A DNA stretch of 64,000 nt from JBDIVL01 sp039794405 (GCA_039794405.1 JBDIVL010000018.1:8993-72992); one strand, 5' to 3'. Shown: positions 34,149 to 44,318, counted from the stretch's first letter. The notes: generated by a model from the letters alone, not told the origin. Translations and numbers: made by a program.

Positions 34149-34850
34149 TTACTCCCAACCAAGCTTCCGGATTTCTTTAATCGATTTTGCAACTTCATCA
34201 GAAACCTTAGGCACTAATGATTCATCCTTGAATCTGACATTAACATGGTAGAAAACCTCATTCTTCACAATATCCCTCTCAAATCCGTAATACTGTAACA
34301 CCATGGAATTCTTTTTCAGTATCTCCAAAAGAGGTGTTAAATGAAATTCAGAACCCGATATATTTAGTTTCAGTGTTTTATATTTATCACGTTTGATTTC
34401 TCGCTCAAAAAGAGGCAGGAGTAATAATGCAATAAGAGCGAGAATGGTTGTAAGTACGGCGGGTAGATAGCAGCCGCTACCTACTGCCAAACCAATGCCC
34501 GCAACAGTCCACAGGGATGCTGCAGTCGTTAGACCTCTAACCATTGTTCTGAACCTCATAATAGTACCAGCACCTAGGAAGCCGATACCTGCTACTACCT
34601 GGGCGGCAATTCTGGCAGGGTCGACCCTTATGATAGAGTCAGCAGCAAACATCTTATATTTTTCAAAGATATATTCAGAAACTATCATCATAAGCGTAAC
34701 ACCAATGCAAACGAGAATGTGCGTCCGTAACCCTGCTGGTCTTCCACGCCTTTCCCTCTCCCATCCAAGAATACCACCTAAAACAGCCGCTGTGAGAAGT
34801 TTTCCTATAGGGTTATAAAAAATCTCCTGTATGCTTTGAAGATAAGGCAT
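34149..34850 (-). CDS. MgtC/SapB-family membrane protein
   Basis: A 233-residue protein. The N-terminal four- or five-helix MgtC domain holds GGILGWERERRGRPAGLRTH, which carries the family's conserved ERE and RPAGLRTH, then AGIGFLGAGTIMR and GLTTAASLWTVAGIGLAVG. A C-terminal cytoplasmic domain (~residues 150-233) looks ACT-like. Family members help survival at low magnesium or modulate membrane ATPases; here only the family is secure. AAGGAG precedes the ATG. Confidence 0.9.
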   Translation of the reverse strand: MPYLQSIQEIFYNPIGKLLTAAVLGGILGWERERRGRPAGLRTHILVCIGVTLMMIVSEYIFEKYKMFAADSIIRVDPARIAAQVVAGIGFLGAGTIMRFRTMVRGLTTAASLWTVAGIGLAVGSGCYLPAVLTTILALIALLLLPLFEREIKRDKYKTLKLNISGSEFHLTPLLEILKKNSMVLQYYGFERDIVKNEVFYHVNVRFKDESLVPKVSDEVAKSIKEIRKLGWE

Positions 34851-34978
34851 ATTTACTCCTTATGAAAGAAATTATATTCTTTACTTTACATAGTATGTAT
34901 GGTATCAAATTATCCTATTTTGTTATTGTTGATCTCAACGTAATCGCACAAATCTGATGATATTAAAGAACCTTGAAA

Positions 34979-35776
34979 TTAAAAGAAAACTGCACTGACA
35001 AAACCAATCAAGGCTCCAAAAACTCCTCCCCAAACAACCAACCAGCCGAGGTGAGTACGCATCATATCCTCAACGATTTTTTTTACCCGTTGCGGTGTAA
35101 GCTCGTTTAATGTGGTATCTACCATTGCACTGATTTTTGACTTGAATGTATCAAAGTCAGTCTCTTTCCTTAAGACCGAGGCAATATCAATATTGGATAA
35201 AATTTCTAACGCCTGCTTTTCAAATTCAAGCTTAAATGGCTTTTGCAGCGGTTCAAAGATCTTCTCTCCGCCAAACAGTTTAAACATCCCTCCGTAAGAA
35301 GAATCTTTAATTACCGTTACAAAGCTGTTGAACACTTTATCAAAATCAATCTTATCCAAAATTAATTCAGGTTGTATTTTATGAGGCAATGCCCCCTGCG
35401 TAACTTTGATAAAATTCTCTTCCGTAAAAAAATTTTCCATAATAAGAGCACGCATACTCTCTTTAAATTGATGAAACCTCAAAGCGATGACACCAGAACC
35501 ATAGAGCCCCGGTATTCTCTCAAAGAGCATATATATTGCCAACCAGTTGGTTATTGCACCGGACAAGGCAAAAAGGCTAGCCAGCATGAGTGCATTTCGA
35601 CCAATGAATTCAGGAACCAAATATGAAGATACAAATACAATAGCAGCAATCAAATTAGTTAGAAAACTTTTATTCAGAAGTGTCTTTATCTTATTTAAAT
35701 CCAGCCATGGGGTTTCCTCTCCAATAAATTTTGTTGAAAGCTGATATGAGATTATTTCTGATTTTTCCTCTGCCAT
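34979..35776 (-). CDS. DUF445-family membrane protein
   Basis: A 265-residue protein. Residues ~38-75 hold two hydrophobic segments around ALSGAITNWLAIYMLFERIP, the DUF445 hallmark (the NWLAIYMLF turn). A long helical middle part follows and a C-terminal hydrophobic anchor (GWLVVWGGVFGALIGFVSAVFF, 22 residues, split here as GWLVVWGGVFG and ALIGFVSAVFF). Function in the family is unknown. GGAGATGG lies before the ATG. It is on the same strand as the MgtC-like gene, 128 bases away. Confidence 0.85.
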   Translation of the reverse strand: MAEEKSEIISYQLSTKFIGEETPWLDLNKIKTLLNKSFLTNLIAAIVFVSSYLVPEFIGRNALMLASLFALSGAITNWLAIYMLFERIPGLYGSGVIALRFHQFKESMRALIMENFFTEENFIKVTQGALPHKIQPELILDKIDFDKVFNSFVTVIKDSSYGGMFKLFGGEKIFEPLQKPFKLEFEKQALEILSNIDIASVLRKETDFDTFKSKISAMVDTTLNELTPQRVKKIVEDMMRTHLGWLVVWGGVFGALIGFVSAVFF

Positions 35777-36024
35777 TTCACCATCTCCCGTTTATAGAAT
35801 TGTAAAAATATAGTGAATGTTATCCTGTGATATATTTATTCTCCCATTACATAGGTAAAAAAGCTCGAAATCGATACCAGAACGGCTTCTCTATGAGTTT
35901 ATTATTGTCTTAGTTTAGAGTCAAGGAATAAGAATATATGTTGTTAGCGTAATCCAAGCTCTTTATCAGTTTCAAAAATCGTCCTTAAGAAATTTTTCAT
36001 TTTGATTTTTTATCGTAACGAATT

Positions 36025-36909
36025 TTGAAAAAAGTACTGCTCATTTTTACATTTTTGGGGCTAACGTTATTGCTACATTCATTTATTCATGGTATTATGG
36101 TTCTGTACATGAAAAATCCAATGGAGACAGATTTTATAAAATTTCTTGGTACAGCCGGCGCCAGAATTGTTGTGTCCAAACAATTACGTGCTTCAGGTGG
36201 AATGTGGTATTCTTTACAGGGCTGTAACATATTGGTAGACCCCGGACCCGGATGTTTAGTACGTTGCCTCTCCAGTAAACCCAAGATGGATCCCATAAAA
36301 TTGGATGCCATTATTCTTAGCCATAGGCATCTTGACCATGCGGCAGACGTAAACGTTATGATCGAAGCCATAACTGAGGGAGGATTTAAAAAACGTGGTG
36401 TACTATACGTACCTGAGGATGCACTAACAGAAGATCCCGTAGTATTTAAATACGTAAGAAGCTATATATCGCAAATAGAAATCATAAAAGAAGGGGGAAG
36501 GTATCAATTATCTGATACGGTCTCGTTCGAGACCCCATTGAGACATCACCATCCCAGCGAAACATATGGCATAAATTTTTTTACCCCTCAATATACCATT
36601 TCCCTCATTGTAGATACCCGCTACTTTCCGGAATTACTAAAATACTACAAGGGAAACATTTTAATCATCAATGTAGTCCGCTATACTGTGGACAAAGATA
36701 CAAAGAAATGGCTTTACCATCTCACAATAAGAGACGTAAAGGAGATAATAAGCATCCTCAAACCTAAGATAACAATATTGAATCATTTTGGCATGACGAT
36801 GATCAAGGCACAACCTCATGCAGTCGCTGAACAGCTATCGAAGGAAACAGGACTGAAAGTTATTGCAGCTGGGGATGGAATGAGATACGATATTACTTCC
36901 TTCTTGTGA
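36025..36909 (+). CDS. MBL-fold metallohydrolase
   Basis: A 294-residue metallo-beta-lactamase-fold protein. The zinc motif is ILSHRHLDHAADVNVM (HxHxDH-type, here HRHLDH) near residues 93-105. Later ligands are likely His in RHHHPSETYGINF, Asp in IVDTRYFPE and His in ILNHFGMTMI. It begins at a TTG with a hydrophobic segment of about 20 residues; an ATG at 36109 would remove this and leave a soluble protein. The substrate is unknown. Its end overlaps the convergent polyprenyl synthase gene by 17 bases. Confidence 0.85.
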   Translation: MKKVLLIFTFLGLTLLLHSFIHGIMVLYMKNPMETDFIKFLGTAGARIVVSKQLRASGGMWYSLQGCNILVDPGPGCLVRCLSSKPKMDPIKLDAIILSHRHLDHAADVNVMIEAITEGGFKKRGVLYVPEDALTEDPVVFKYVRSYISQIEIIKEGGRYQLSDTVSFETPLRHHHPSETYGINFFTPQYTISLIVDTRYFPELLKYYKGNILIINVVRYTVDKDTKKWLYHLTIRDVKEIISILKPKITILNHFGMTMIKAQPHAVAEQLSKETGLKVIAAGDGMRYDITSFL

Positions 36910-37864
36910 TTATACAATCTGCTAGTTCCATGAGGGCTGTTTTATACTTAGAATCAGGGAGCGGAGCAATCTCTTCCTGCGCCTGTTTAACAATTTTTCT
37001 TGCGGTATTAAAGGCGTATTCTACCGCATCATGTTCTGTCAATAATTCAACGATGGCATTTTTTGTTTCATTTGCATTATACTGAAATATCAACTCCCGC
37101 GCTGTTTCAAGTTTATTTTTGGGAAGTTGATTAACCAAATGAATGAGCGGTAATGTAAGTTTTCCTTTTTGTATATCAGAATTTAATGATTTCCCCATCT
37201 CTTCTTCAGCACCCATAACATCAAGGCAATCATCTACTATTTGAAATGCCGTACCGATTTTTAAACCATAACTGGATAGCATATCTAATACTTTACGGTT
37301 AGCTCCAGCAAACGTTGCACCAAGACGACAGCTGGCAGCACATAGCGAAGCTGTTTTCCGTTCAATAATATCCAAATATTCATTCTCACTCAGTCCAATA
37401 TCGTAGCGTCTTTGAAGTTGGATTATTTCACCCTCACACATGACATTAACGGTTTGAGAAAGCAGCAGGGTTGCAATTTGAGAATCAAGGGCAGAAAGTA
37501 TCGTAAATCCCCGGGAAAACAGATAATCCCCAAATAAGATAGATATTTCTCTCCCCCACTTTGAATTTACACTTTCGATATGCCTTCGCATAGAGGCCTC
37601 GTCAATTATATCATCATGTACAAGGGTTGCAGTATGCACCATTTCTACAACAACAGCAATATCAATGTGCTGAGGCACTATTTCGCCTACACATTTACCC
37701 GATAGCAATACTAAAGCAGGACGTAACCTTTTGCCTCTATACTTACTAATATGAGATATAAGATCGGCTAGTGAATTAGTTTCGGGTTGTAATTCTTTAT
37801 AGAATTTGATTTCAACCTCGTCCATAAGGACTTTAATTGAATCGAAAATATCCACAGTTTCCAC
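36893..37864 (-). CDS. Polyprenyl diphosphate synthase (IspB-like)
   Basis: A 323-residue trans-prenyltransferase. The first Asp-rich motif is LVHDDIIDEASMRR (DDIID, ~residue 79) and the second is IVDDCLDVMG near residue 210. YRGKRLRPALVLLSG lies upstream as in the family. It extends an allylic diphosphate with isopentenyl diphosphate, making the tail of quinones or a carrier lipid; chain length cannot be read safely. It starts at GTG, with AAGGAG nine bases upstream. Confidence 0.92.
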   Translation of the reverse strand: METVDIFDSIKVLMDEVEIKFYKELQPETNSLADLISHISKYRGKRLRPALVLLSGKCVGEIVPQHIDIAVVVEMVHTATLVHDDIIDEASMRRHIESVNSKWGREISILFGDYLFSRGFTILSALDSQIATLLLSQTVNVMCEGEIIQLQRRYDIGLSENEYLDIIERKTASLCAASCRLGATFAGANRKVLDMLSSYGLKIGTAFQIVDDCLDVMGAEEEMGKSLNSDIQKGKLTLPLIHLVNQLPKNKLETARELIFQYNANETKNAIVELLTEHDAVEYAFNTARKIVKQAQEEIAPLPDSKYKTALMELADCIITRRK

Positions 37865-37950
37865 AATTAACGACTCCTTGGTTTAATATTGGAAAAATAA
37901 TGAAGAGTTATAATATCAAGCGATATCAAAAAAGTCAATTTTCTTTTAAA

Positions 37951-39030
37951 TTATCGGTAAAATTTTAGTTTACGGATAGTATCAAAAACATCCTCCATGG
38001 TAACAGAACTAATGCAGGTTACATGATCACACGTTCGCTTTTTACATGGACTACAGGGAATATCTCTTCTTACAACCACGGCATTCTCACCATAAGGGGC
38101 ATAAATAACAGGGTCTTTGGGGCCAAAAATTGCAACCGTAGGAATCCCAATACTCGAAGCAATGTGAGTTGGTCCGGTATCGCCGCCAATAAAAAGATAT
38201 GCATGGTACAGTAACGCTATCAATTGTTTTACTGATGACGTCTTACATGCAATGGTAGCCCGACAGGACATGAAAGATATGATTTCCTTCACAATACTGT
38301 ATTCTAAAGTACCCCAGGTAAAAACAACCTGGCAATTAAGTTCTTGTATCAATCGGTCTGCAAGACGGGCATAATTTTTTGGTGGCCACCGTTTATATCT
38401 CCCAAAAAGACTTGTTCCCGGATGGATTACTGTTAGAGGTTTTTGATAAAGATGGTTTTGATAAAGAAAATCGTCAATATAAAGACGGTCCGCGTCTGGA
38501 ATTGAAAATATCGGTTTTTGGTACTGTGCATTTATCCCCAAACCATGTAAAAGATTGAGATATTTATCAATTCTGTGCATTCTTTTTTGCCTTGGAGTAA
38601 CTCGTAAATTGGTAAAGATAAAATTAAACTCCTTGCAGTATCCCCTTGAAAAACCAATTCTTTTTCTTGCATTGCTCAGATAAGCCAGCAAACCACTCTT
38701 AAAATTACCATGAAAATCCAATGCAATATCGTACTTCTTATTCCTGAGATTTTTAAGAAACGATCGTATTTCCAAGATCATTCTGAAAAAATATTTTTGT
38801 GGAGATTTAAGATAATTTTGCCATTGTCCTCTCGGAAAGATAATAACCTCATCTATTTCCGGAATGTTCTCAACTAAATCCTTAAATCTGTCATCCACAA
38901 GCCATGCAATATGGGCAGAGGGAAACTCGTTTCTTAAATTTTTTACAGAAGGTATTACATGGACAATATCACCCATCGCACTAAGGCGAACAATTAAGAT
39001 ATTTTTTGAGCCGTTACATCGTTTTTTCAT
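37951..39030 (-). CDS. GT9-family glycosyltransferase (heptosyltransferase-like)
   Basis: A 359-residue GT-B enzyme of family 9 (WaaC/WaaF). The N-terminus has VRLSAMGDIVHVIPSVKNL. The C-terminal domain has HPGTSLFGRYKRWPPKNYARL and FIGGDTGPTHIASSIGIPTV, the nucleotide-sugar site. It probably adds heptose or a related sugar to the LPS core at the inner membrane. A cysteine cluster near the C-terminus (CSPCKKRTCDHVTC) is unusual among core heptosyltransferases but common in this subgroup. With the Kdo-kinase-like gene nearby it suggests an LPS core locus. Confidence 0.9.
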   Translation of the reverse strand: MKKRCNGSKNILIVRLSAMGDIVHVIPSVKNLRNEFPSAHIAWLVDDRFKDLVENIPEIDEVIIFPRGQWQNYLKSPQKYFFRMILEIRSFLKNLRNKKYDIALDFHGNFKSGLLAYLSNARKRIGFSRGYCKEFNFIFTNLRVTPRQKRMHRIDKYLNLLHGLGINAQYQKPIFSIPDADRLYIDDFLYQNHLYQKPLTVIHPGTSLFGRYKRWPPKNYARLADRLIQELNCQVVFTWGTLEYSIVKEIISFMSCRATIACKTSSVKQLIALLYHAYLFIGGDTGPTHIASSIGIPTVAIFGPKDPVIYAPYGENAVVVRRDIPCSPCKKRTCDHVTCISSVTMEDVFDTIRKLKFYR

Positions 39031-39235
39031 CGGTTTTTATATTAAGAGATTTTACAATAAAGACTTAAAGCATTACTATAATCTTTATAGAATCTATTTT
39101 CAATAATAAACCTACCTCAATTTACGTTTGTGTTGCTCTGGAGCCTGATATATAATATTCATTTTACAACATATATTGAAAGATGAACGAGATAAAGAGA
39201 AAAATCCCTGTTGTTGTCGAAACACCTCAAATTAT

Positions 39236-39341
39236 GAGTAGGATAGATTAAGGTGCCGGTTTCTACGCCAAATCCATCACCAATCGGTTTAAACTGTTTA
39301 AACCGATTGGTGTGTTCGCTTCGTTTAACCCACCCTACTGT
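39236..39341. repeat. Palindromic element with perfect 17-bp inverted repeat
   Basis: CACCAATCGGTTTAAAC (39278-39294) and GTTTAAACCGATTGGTG (39296-39312) are exact inverted repeats around one base. Outside them GAGTAGGATAGATTAA pairs with TTTAACCCACCCTACT (39236-39341). It sits in the 328-base divergent spacer between the GT9 gene and the kinase gene; no frame is present. Confidence 0.7.
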
Positions 39342-39358
39342 AGAACCGCTTAAATGAA

Positions 39359-40429
39359 ATGGAAATTACGATGGCATGCAAGCTAAAGATACCACCTTCT
39401 TTCTCTGTAATTAAAAGAGAAAATACAACCATATTTGTAAAGAAAGGGTATAAAGAAATTATACTACCTATAGCCTTTGATACGAATCCCCCCCACAACA
39501 GAAATCAGGGCAATATAGATGTAAAATTCGGAAGAGGAGACTATCTGTCTATTCCCGTTGTAGGAAACGGGAATGAACGGCTTATTATTAAAAATTGCAG
39601 GCACGGTGGTTTCCTGGGCAAGCTTTTTGGCCCAATCTTTTATAAGAAAAATAGATCTCTTCGTGAAATATATATCAATGAAATTGCTTCTCAAAAGGGA
39701 GTACCATCTGCTGAAGTGATTGCTATCATTAAAAGGAAATTATGGGGAGCATTTTACAGGACAGACTTTATATCAAAAGAGATATCTGGCGCGGTCGACT
39801 TAGCTCAATTTTTAAAGGATTCTTCTTTAAAGAAGATATTTGCAGGTAAAAAATCTATAATTTTTGTCGTCGCACGATTAATAAGAGATATGCACGATGC
39901 AGGCATATATCATGCAGATTTACACCTAAAAAACATACTTTTGAAAGAAGAACCCCATGGAAAATTTCATGCATATATCATAGATTTCGACAAATCCACC
40001 ATTTCTCATAAGCTAAGCATTGAGCAAAAAATGAAAAACCTATTGCGGCTTAACCGTTCTCTCGAAAAATTACGATGGTTCTCTGGTAAAATGAATATCT
40101 CTCAGAAAGTTACAAAAGGATACAAAAATACTTCCCACCTATCGTTCCTTTGTAAAAGTGATGAAGAAAAGAACCTATCTTCAGATGAGAAGTGCCGGAT
40201 CAGTACTCATCGAGGAAAAATGCCAGAAGAAGGGAAGATCCTTATCTCTATATCTTTAAGCGAAAAAATCGATTCGATCTCAAAGACGGACAGAATACGG
40301 TTTTTTAAATCTTACATGTCGCATAATAATACCATTGACAGGAATTGGAAATTACACCTCCGTCAATACCATTCATCTTATTCTTTCCACAAATTGTGGT
40401 GGCACCTTTTAGGTTTTTCCCGAAAGTGA
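39359..40429 (+). CDS. Kdo/WaaP-family LPS kinase-like protein
   Basis: A 356-residue protein with a eukaryotic-type kinase fold. Catalytic motifs are IYHADLHLKNILL (HADLHxxN, ~residue 184) and YIIDFDKS (DFD, ~residue 206). Upstream are SQKGVPSAEVIAI and RTDFISKEISGA. The C-terminal ~140 residues hold a basic, Ser-rich stretch and then NRNWKLHLRQYHSSYSF, which is longer than usual. WaaP and KdkA phosphorylate heptose or Kdo in the LPS core; substrate here is unproven. A second ATG at 39371 is possible. plsY follows nine bases later. Confidence 0.82.
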   Translation: MEITMACKLKIPPSFSVIKRENTTIFVKKGYKEIILPIAFDTNPPHNRNQGNIDVKFGRGDYLSIPVVGNGNERLIIKNCRHGGFLGKLFGPIFYKKNRSLREIYINEIASQKGVPSAEVIAIIKRKLWGAFYRTDFISKEISGAVDLAQFLKDSSLKKIFAGKKSIIFVVARLIRDMHDAGIYHADLHLKNILLKEEPHGKFHAYIIDFDKSTISHKLSIEQKMKNLLRLNRSLEKLRWFSGKMNISQKVTKGYKNTSHLSFLCKSDEEKNLSSDEKCRISTHRGKMPEEGKILISISLSEKIDSISKTDRIRFFKSYMSHNNTIDRNWKLHLRQYHSSYSFHKLWWHLLGFSRK

Positions 40430-40438
40430 AGGTTAATT

Positions 40439-41077
40439 GTGTTTATACAAAATATTATTAGTCCCATTATCTCGTATCTTATAGGAAGTATTCCTTTTGG
40501 ATTTATTGTAGCGAAGATGGTAAAGGATATCGATATCCGGCAGTTTGGCAGTGGTAATCCAGGAGCAACAAACATCGCAAGGGTATTGGGTAAACCTTAT
40601 GGCATACTGGTATTTACTTTAGATATGCTAAAAGGTTTTTTGACCGTTTATCTTTTCGATCGATGGTTTTCAGGCTACGGGCATAATCTATCGGTAATAT
40701 TATGTGGTTTAGGTGTAATATGCGGCCATATATTTCCAGTCTTTCTCGGTTTTAAGGGAGGAAAGGCTGCAGCAACGGGCTGTGGGGTATTTCTGTGGCT
40801 GGCTCCTTTACCATTAATGATTTCCGTCGCTGCATGGTTATTAACCATTTCTATTTCCCGCTATATATCCTTAGGATCCATGGTCAGTGCAGTTGTGATG
40901 GTAATATGCTTAATAACACTAGGCAAAAACCCGTTCGGACAAGGTCTTTACCTGACATTACTTTCTGTATTCATTGCCATCCTCCTTATTATCCGGCACA
41001 AGTCTAATATAAAAAGAATATTGAACGGCACGGAAAACAAAATCGGTAACAAGGCTAAATCATGTAATGCAAGCTGA
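40439..41077 (+). CDS. plsY: Acyl-phosphate:glycerol-3-phosphate acyltransferase
   Basis: A 212-residue PlsY with five to six membrane helices. The three family motifs are SYLIGSIPFGFIVAKM, GSGNPGATNIARVLGK (acyl-phosphate/G3P site) and GHIFPVFLGFKGGKAAATGCG. It makes lysophosphatidate at the inner membrane. The start is GTG with AAGG upstream. It lies just after the kinase-like gene and is likely in the same transcript. The C-terminal tail is short and basic. Confidence 0.95.
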   Translation: MFIQNIISPIISYLIGSIPFGFIVAKMVKDIDIRQFGSGNPGATNIARVLGKPYGILVFTLDMLKGFLTVYLFDRWFSGYGHNLSVILCGLGVICGHIFPVFLGFKGGKAAATGCGVFLWLAPLPLMISVAAWLLTISISRYISLGSMVSAVVMVICLITLGKNPFGQGLYLTLLSVFIAILLIIRHKSNIKRILNGTENKIGNKAKSCNAS

Positions 41078-41140
41078 TGGTAATTACCCAAAATGTTGTA
41101 TAATGTCGTATCAGGTACTTATACACCCTAAATACCGGTT

Positions 41141-42967
41141 TTATTCAAAACCTCGTAAGACCTGCAGGAATTCTTCTGGATTAACAAATCCTGTAATGGT
41201 TTTATCTCTGGCTATGGTGCCGTCCTTATTGATAAATACAATAGTCGGTAAACCAACGACATCATATTTAGCCAAAAGCTGTTTTACCTTTGGATCATTG
41301 GTATTCGTACAGTCGATCTTGATGTTCACAAATCTCTTTAACTCCCTGACTACTTCCGGATCTGTATAGGTAATCTTCTCAAGCTCCATACAGGCGGCAC
41401 ACCATGATGCCCAGAAATCTATCATGGCCACCTTATCCTCGTTCCTTGCCATTCTGAGTCCCTCTTCTTCGCCTGCTATCCAATTGATCTCTTCCCTTGG
41501 TACAGTTGCTTGTTGATGAGGCGTTGTAACTGTAATGGCAGGAAGAATCAATCCATTGATCATGAGGTACCCAACGAGAAAATATGACCCAAAGATAAAC
41601 ACTACTATGCCAAAAGACTTCTTGACCCGTTGAAACGGGGAACTCTCATAGGTTAACCGGTCAAATCCCCCCGAAAATACCGCCGTAATGATCAAAAACA
41701 ATCCCAGGATGATAATAAAAACACTCTCTGGGATAATTAATCTTATATAATAAAGTGCTGCCCCAAGCAAAAGAAGACCAAATACCCTCTCTACGGTTTC
41801 CATCCACATTCCAGATTTTGGCAAGGCCTTTATGGCACCAGAAAAAGTTCCTAATATTATTAAGGGCACACCCAGCCCCCAGGCAAAGATAAAGAGCATC
41901 CAGAACCCTAAGAATTTATTTCCTGTGCTGGCAATGTAGACCAACAAACTAGCAAGGGCAGGGCCAATGCATGGAGAGGCTACGATTCCTGAGATCAGCC
42001 CCATGATAAAGACACCGAGAGACCCTCTTCTCGTGTGCGACCCCAGTCGATCTGAGATAAAAGAAGGGACCCTGAGGTAATACACTCCAAACATACTCAT
42101 GGCAAGCGCAACAAAGATTACCACAATAAATCCTATAACCCATGGGCTTTGCAAGGCCACCCCAAACAATGCTCCGGTTGAAGCAGCGACTATGCCCATG
42201 GCTGCATACACAACAGCTATTCCCAGGACATAAATCAGCGAAAGGAGGAATGCTTTGAGGGGTTTTTTGGTGGTAACCTGGTCACCTGCCGCCTGTCCAA
42301 TCACAGCTATAGTAATAGGTATCATGGGATACACGCATGGAGTAAAACTCAGGCCTATCCCAGCCAGAAAAATAAGAATAAAGGATAAAAAAATACCCCT
42401 GCTCTCAAGCGTCTTTTGGAAACCGCTTGCCTCTGCCTTTTTTTCTGGTTCAGGAGCTTGGCGGAGGGCTTCTTCTTCCCGCAATACACCTTTATCGGCC
42501 GGTACCACTTGCAACGGTAGGATAAATTCTTCCGTTTTTGGAGCAAAACAAACTTTATCTGTACATCCTTGATAATGTACTCTGAGGTTTAGAAGGTATG
42601 AATTAGCGGGAATATCCTCAGGTACCCGAATAAATGATTTTATCTCCACCATCCCTTCGTAAGACTCAACCTCCTTTTCAAGAAATTGATCATACTTGAC
42701 CTTACCAGGCGGAAGTTCTGTACGAATTACGGTAAACTGGAGAGGACCCACACTTTCAACCCTGATTTGATCCTTATAAATATGATGGTTAGGAGAGATG
42801 GAAAAGGTAACTGAAACAGGTACAAGATTGCCAGCAGAAATACGCTCTTTGAGGAGGGTTGCATGCAACACAAAAGGAGAAGTTTCCCCGGAAGCCAACT
42901 GCGGTAGCAGAAATACTATAAAAAAGACAATAAGAAATAGCCTTTTTGTGGAGAAACGAATCCTCAT
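41141..42967 (-). CDS. dsbD: Thiol:disulfide interchange protein DsbD
   Basis: A 608-residue protein with all three DsbD parts. After the signal peptide, the N-terminal domain carries YQGCTDKVCFAPKTEEF (Cys pair). The membrane domain has FTPCVYPMIPITIAVIG and VASPCIGPALASLLV with the two membrane cysteines. The C-terminal thioredoxin domain has FWASWCAACMELEK. It moves electrons from cytoplasmic thioredoxin to the periplasm, for cytochrome c maturation and disulfide repair. GGAGG precedes the ATG. Its position near hemC and a multihaem cytochrome operon fits. Confidence 0.94.
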   Translation of the reverse strand: MRIRFSTKRLFLIVFFIVFLLPQLASGETSPFVLHATLLKERISAGNLVPVSVTFSISPNHHIYKDQIRVESVGPLQFTVIRTELPPGKVKYDQFLEKEVESYEGMVEIKSFIRVPEDIPANSYLLNLRVHYQGCTDKVCFAPKTEEFILPLQVVPADKGVLREEEALRQAPEPEKKAEASGFQKTLESRGIFLSFILIFLAGIGLSFTPCVYPMIPITIAVIGQAAGDQVTTKKPLKAFLLSLIYVLGIAVVYAAMGIVAASTGALFGVALQSPWVIGFIVVIFVALAMSMFGVYYLRVPSFISDRLGSHTRRGSLGVFIMGLISGIVASPCIGPALASLLVYIASTGNKFLGFWMLFIFAWGLGVPLIILGTFSGAIKALPKSGMWMETVERVFGLLLLGAALYYIRLIIPESVFIIILGLFLIITAVFSGGFDRLTYESSPFQRVKKSFGIVVFIFGSYFLVGYLMINGLILPAITVTTPHQQATVPREEINWIAGEEEGLRMARNEDKVAMIDFWASWCAACMELEKITYTDPEVVRELKRFVNIKIDCTNTNDPKVKQLLAKYDVVGLPTIVFINKDGTIARDKTITGFVNPEEFLQVLRGFE

Positions 42968-43253
42968 GACACATCCTCCTTGTTATATCTTGTTATATAA
43001 AGTATATAGTGTTATTCATATGCGTTAAATTATAATTAATCTTTATTTATTCACCAAACTTAAATTTTTATATACCTTTAAGAACAGAGACATTTGCTGC
43101 AAATGAATTTCTTACGATAACTAATCTTGTACCTGGCAAAGGAGTTTGACACATGTAACTCATTATGATAATATTCACACATATAAAATTTTTTGTTTTT
43201 AAGAAAAATTCCTGATCATTCAAAATTTTTTATTAATATGGAGAAAATCAGCA

Positions 43254-44210
43254 TTGGCAAAGGAAAAACTCGTTATCGTAGGTTCAAGGGGAAGCAAGCT
43301 TGCAATAACTCAAACAAACTGGGTTATATCCGAACTCAAAAGATTTAATCCGGAATATGAATTTCAAATAGAAAAGATAACAACAAAGGGTGATAAGATT
43401 ACCGATGCACCCCTGTCGAGGTTAGGCGGTGTTGGCCTGTTTACCAAAGAACTAGAGATAGCTTTAATCAATAAACAGATCGATATAGCTGTTCACAGCG
43501 CCAAAGATGTACCAACAGAGATACCTGAAGAATTAACGATTGGCGCAACACCTAAGCGTGAGGATCCACATGATGTCCTGATTAGTATCAATAATGCTCC
43601 CTTGGAGAAACTACCCGATAATGCCCGTATTGGCACGAGCAGCCTTCGCAGAAGGGCACAATTACTTGCATCTAGACCCGATCTTAAAATTTTAGACCTA
43701 CGCGGTAACCTGGATACCCGCCTCAAAAAACTCGAGGCAGAGGATATGGATGCCATTATTTTGGCACACGCCGGACTCATAAGGATGAAATATACTGGCC
43801 CGATTAGCCAGATTATACCTTTTGATATTATGTTACCAGCAGTTGGACAAGGTTCGCTCTGTATTGAAATACGGAAAAATGATGCCCGAATTGAAAAAAT
43901 CATTTCAAGTATTAATGATACACAAACTAGAATTGCCATAGAAGCGGAACGGGCTTTATTGGCAAAACTCCAGGGTGGCTGTCAGGTACCTATAGGAGCA
44001 TATGCCCAGGTACAAAAAAATGAAGTGTCCATCGAGGCAACTATCTGCTCGGTGGATGGTGACCATATCATACGAGATAAACAGAGTGGTTCCACCGAAC
44101 AAGCTGCCAGGATAGGAGATGAACTCGCACAGAGGATGCTCGAAAATGGCGGTATGAAAATTTTAAATGAAATTCGCCAGCAATTTCAGAAAAGTATTAA
44201 TCATATATAA
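43254..44210 (+). CDS. hemC: Porphobilinogen deaminase (hydroxymethylbilane synthase)
   Basis: A 318-residue HemC. The N-terminal motif is GSRGSKLAITQTNWV. The active-site stretch runs VHSAKDVPTEIPEELTIG and GTSSLRRRAQLLASRPDL. The dipyrromethane-binding Cys is in LQGGCQVPIGAYA, about residue 242. It joins four porphobilinogen units, a step of haem synthesis. The start is TTG, ten bases after GGAG; an ATG further upstream is out of frame. The gene faces the HAO-like operon across a shared terminator. Confidence 0.95.
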   Translation: MAKEKLVIVGSRGSKLAITQTNWVISELKRFNPEYEFQIEKITTKGDKITDAPLSRLGGVGLFTKELEIALINKQIDIAVHSAKDVPTEIPEELTIGATPKREDPHDVLISINNAPLEKLPDNARIGTSSLRRRAQLLASRPDLKILDLRGNLDTRLKKLEAEDMDAIILAHAGLIRMKYTGPISQIIPFDIMLPAVGQGSLCIEIRKNDARIEKIISSINDTQTRIAIEAERALLAKLQGGCQVPIGAYAQVQKNEVSIEATICSVDGDHIIRDKQSGSTEQAARIGDELAQRMLENGGMKILNEIRQQFQKSINHI

Positions 44211-44264
44211 TAAAATACAAATTAGACCCTTTATTTAATTGCCCGGTAGATATAAGTGAATAAC

Positions 44265-44297
44265 AAAAAAAGCCCATGATATTTCATGGGCTTTTTT
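44265..44297. terminator. Bidirectional intrinsic terminator
   Basis: AAAAAAGCCCATGA (44266-44279) and TCATGGGCTTTTTT (44284-44297) form a perfect 14-bp stem with an A-run on one side and a T-run on the other. It serves hemC from the left and the HAO-like operon from the right. Confidence 0.92.
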
Positions 44298-44318
44298 CAT
44301 TAAACTTCTATAAAAATA

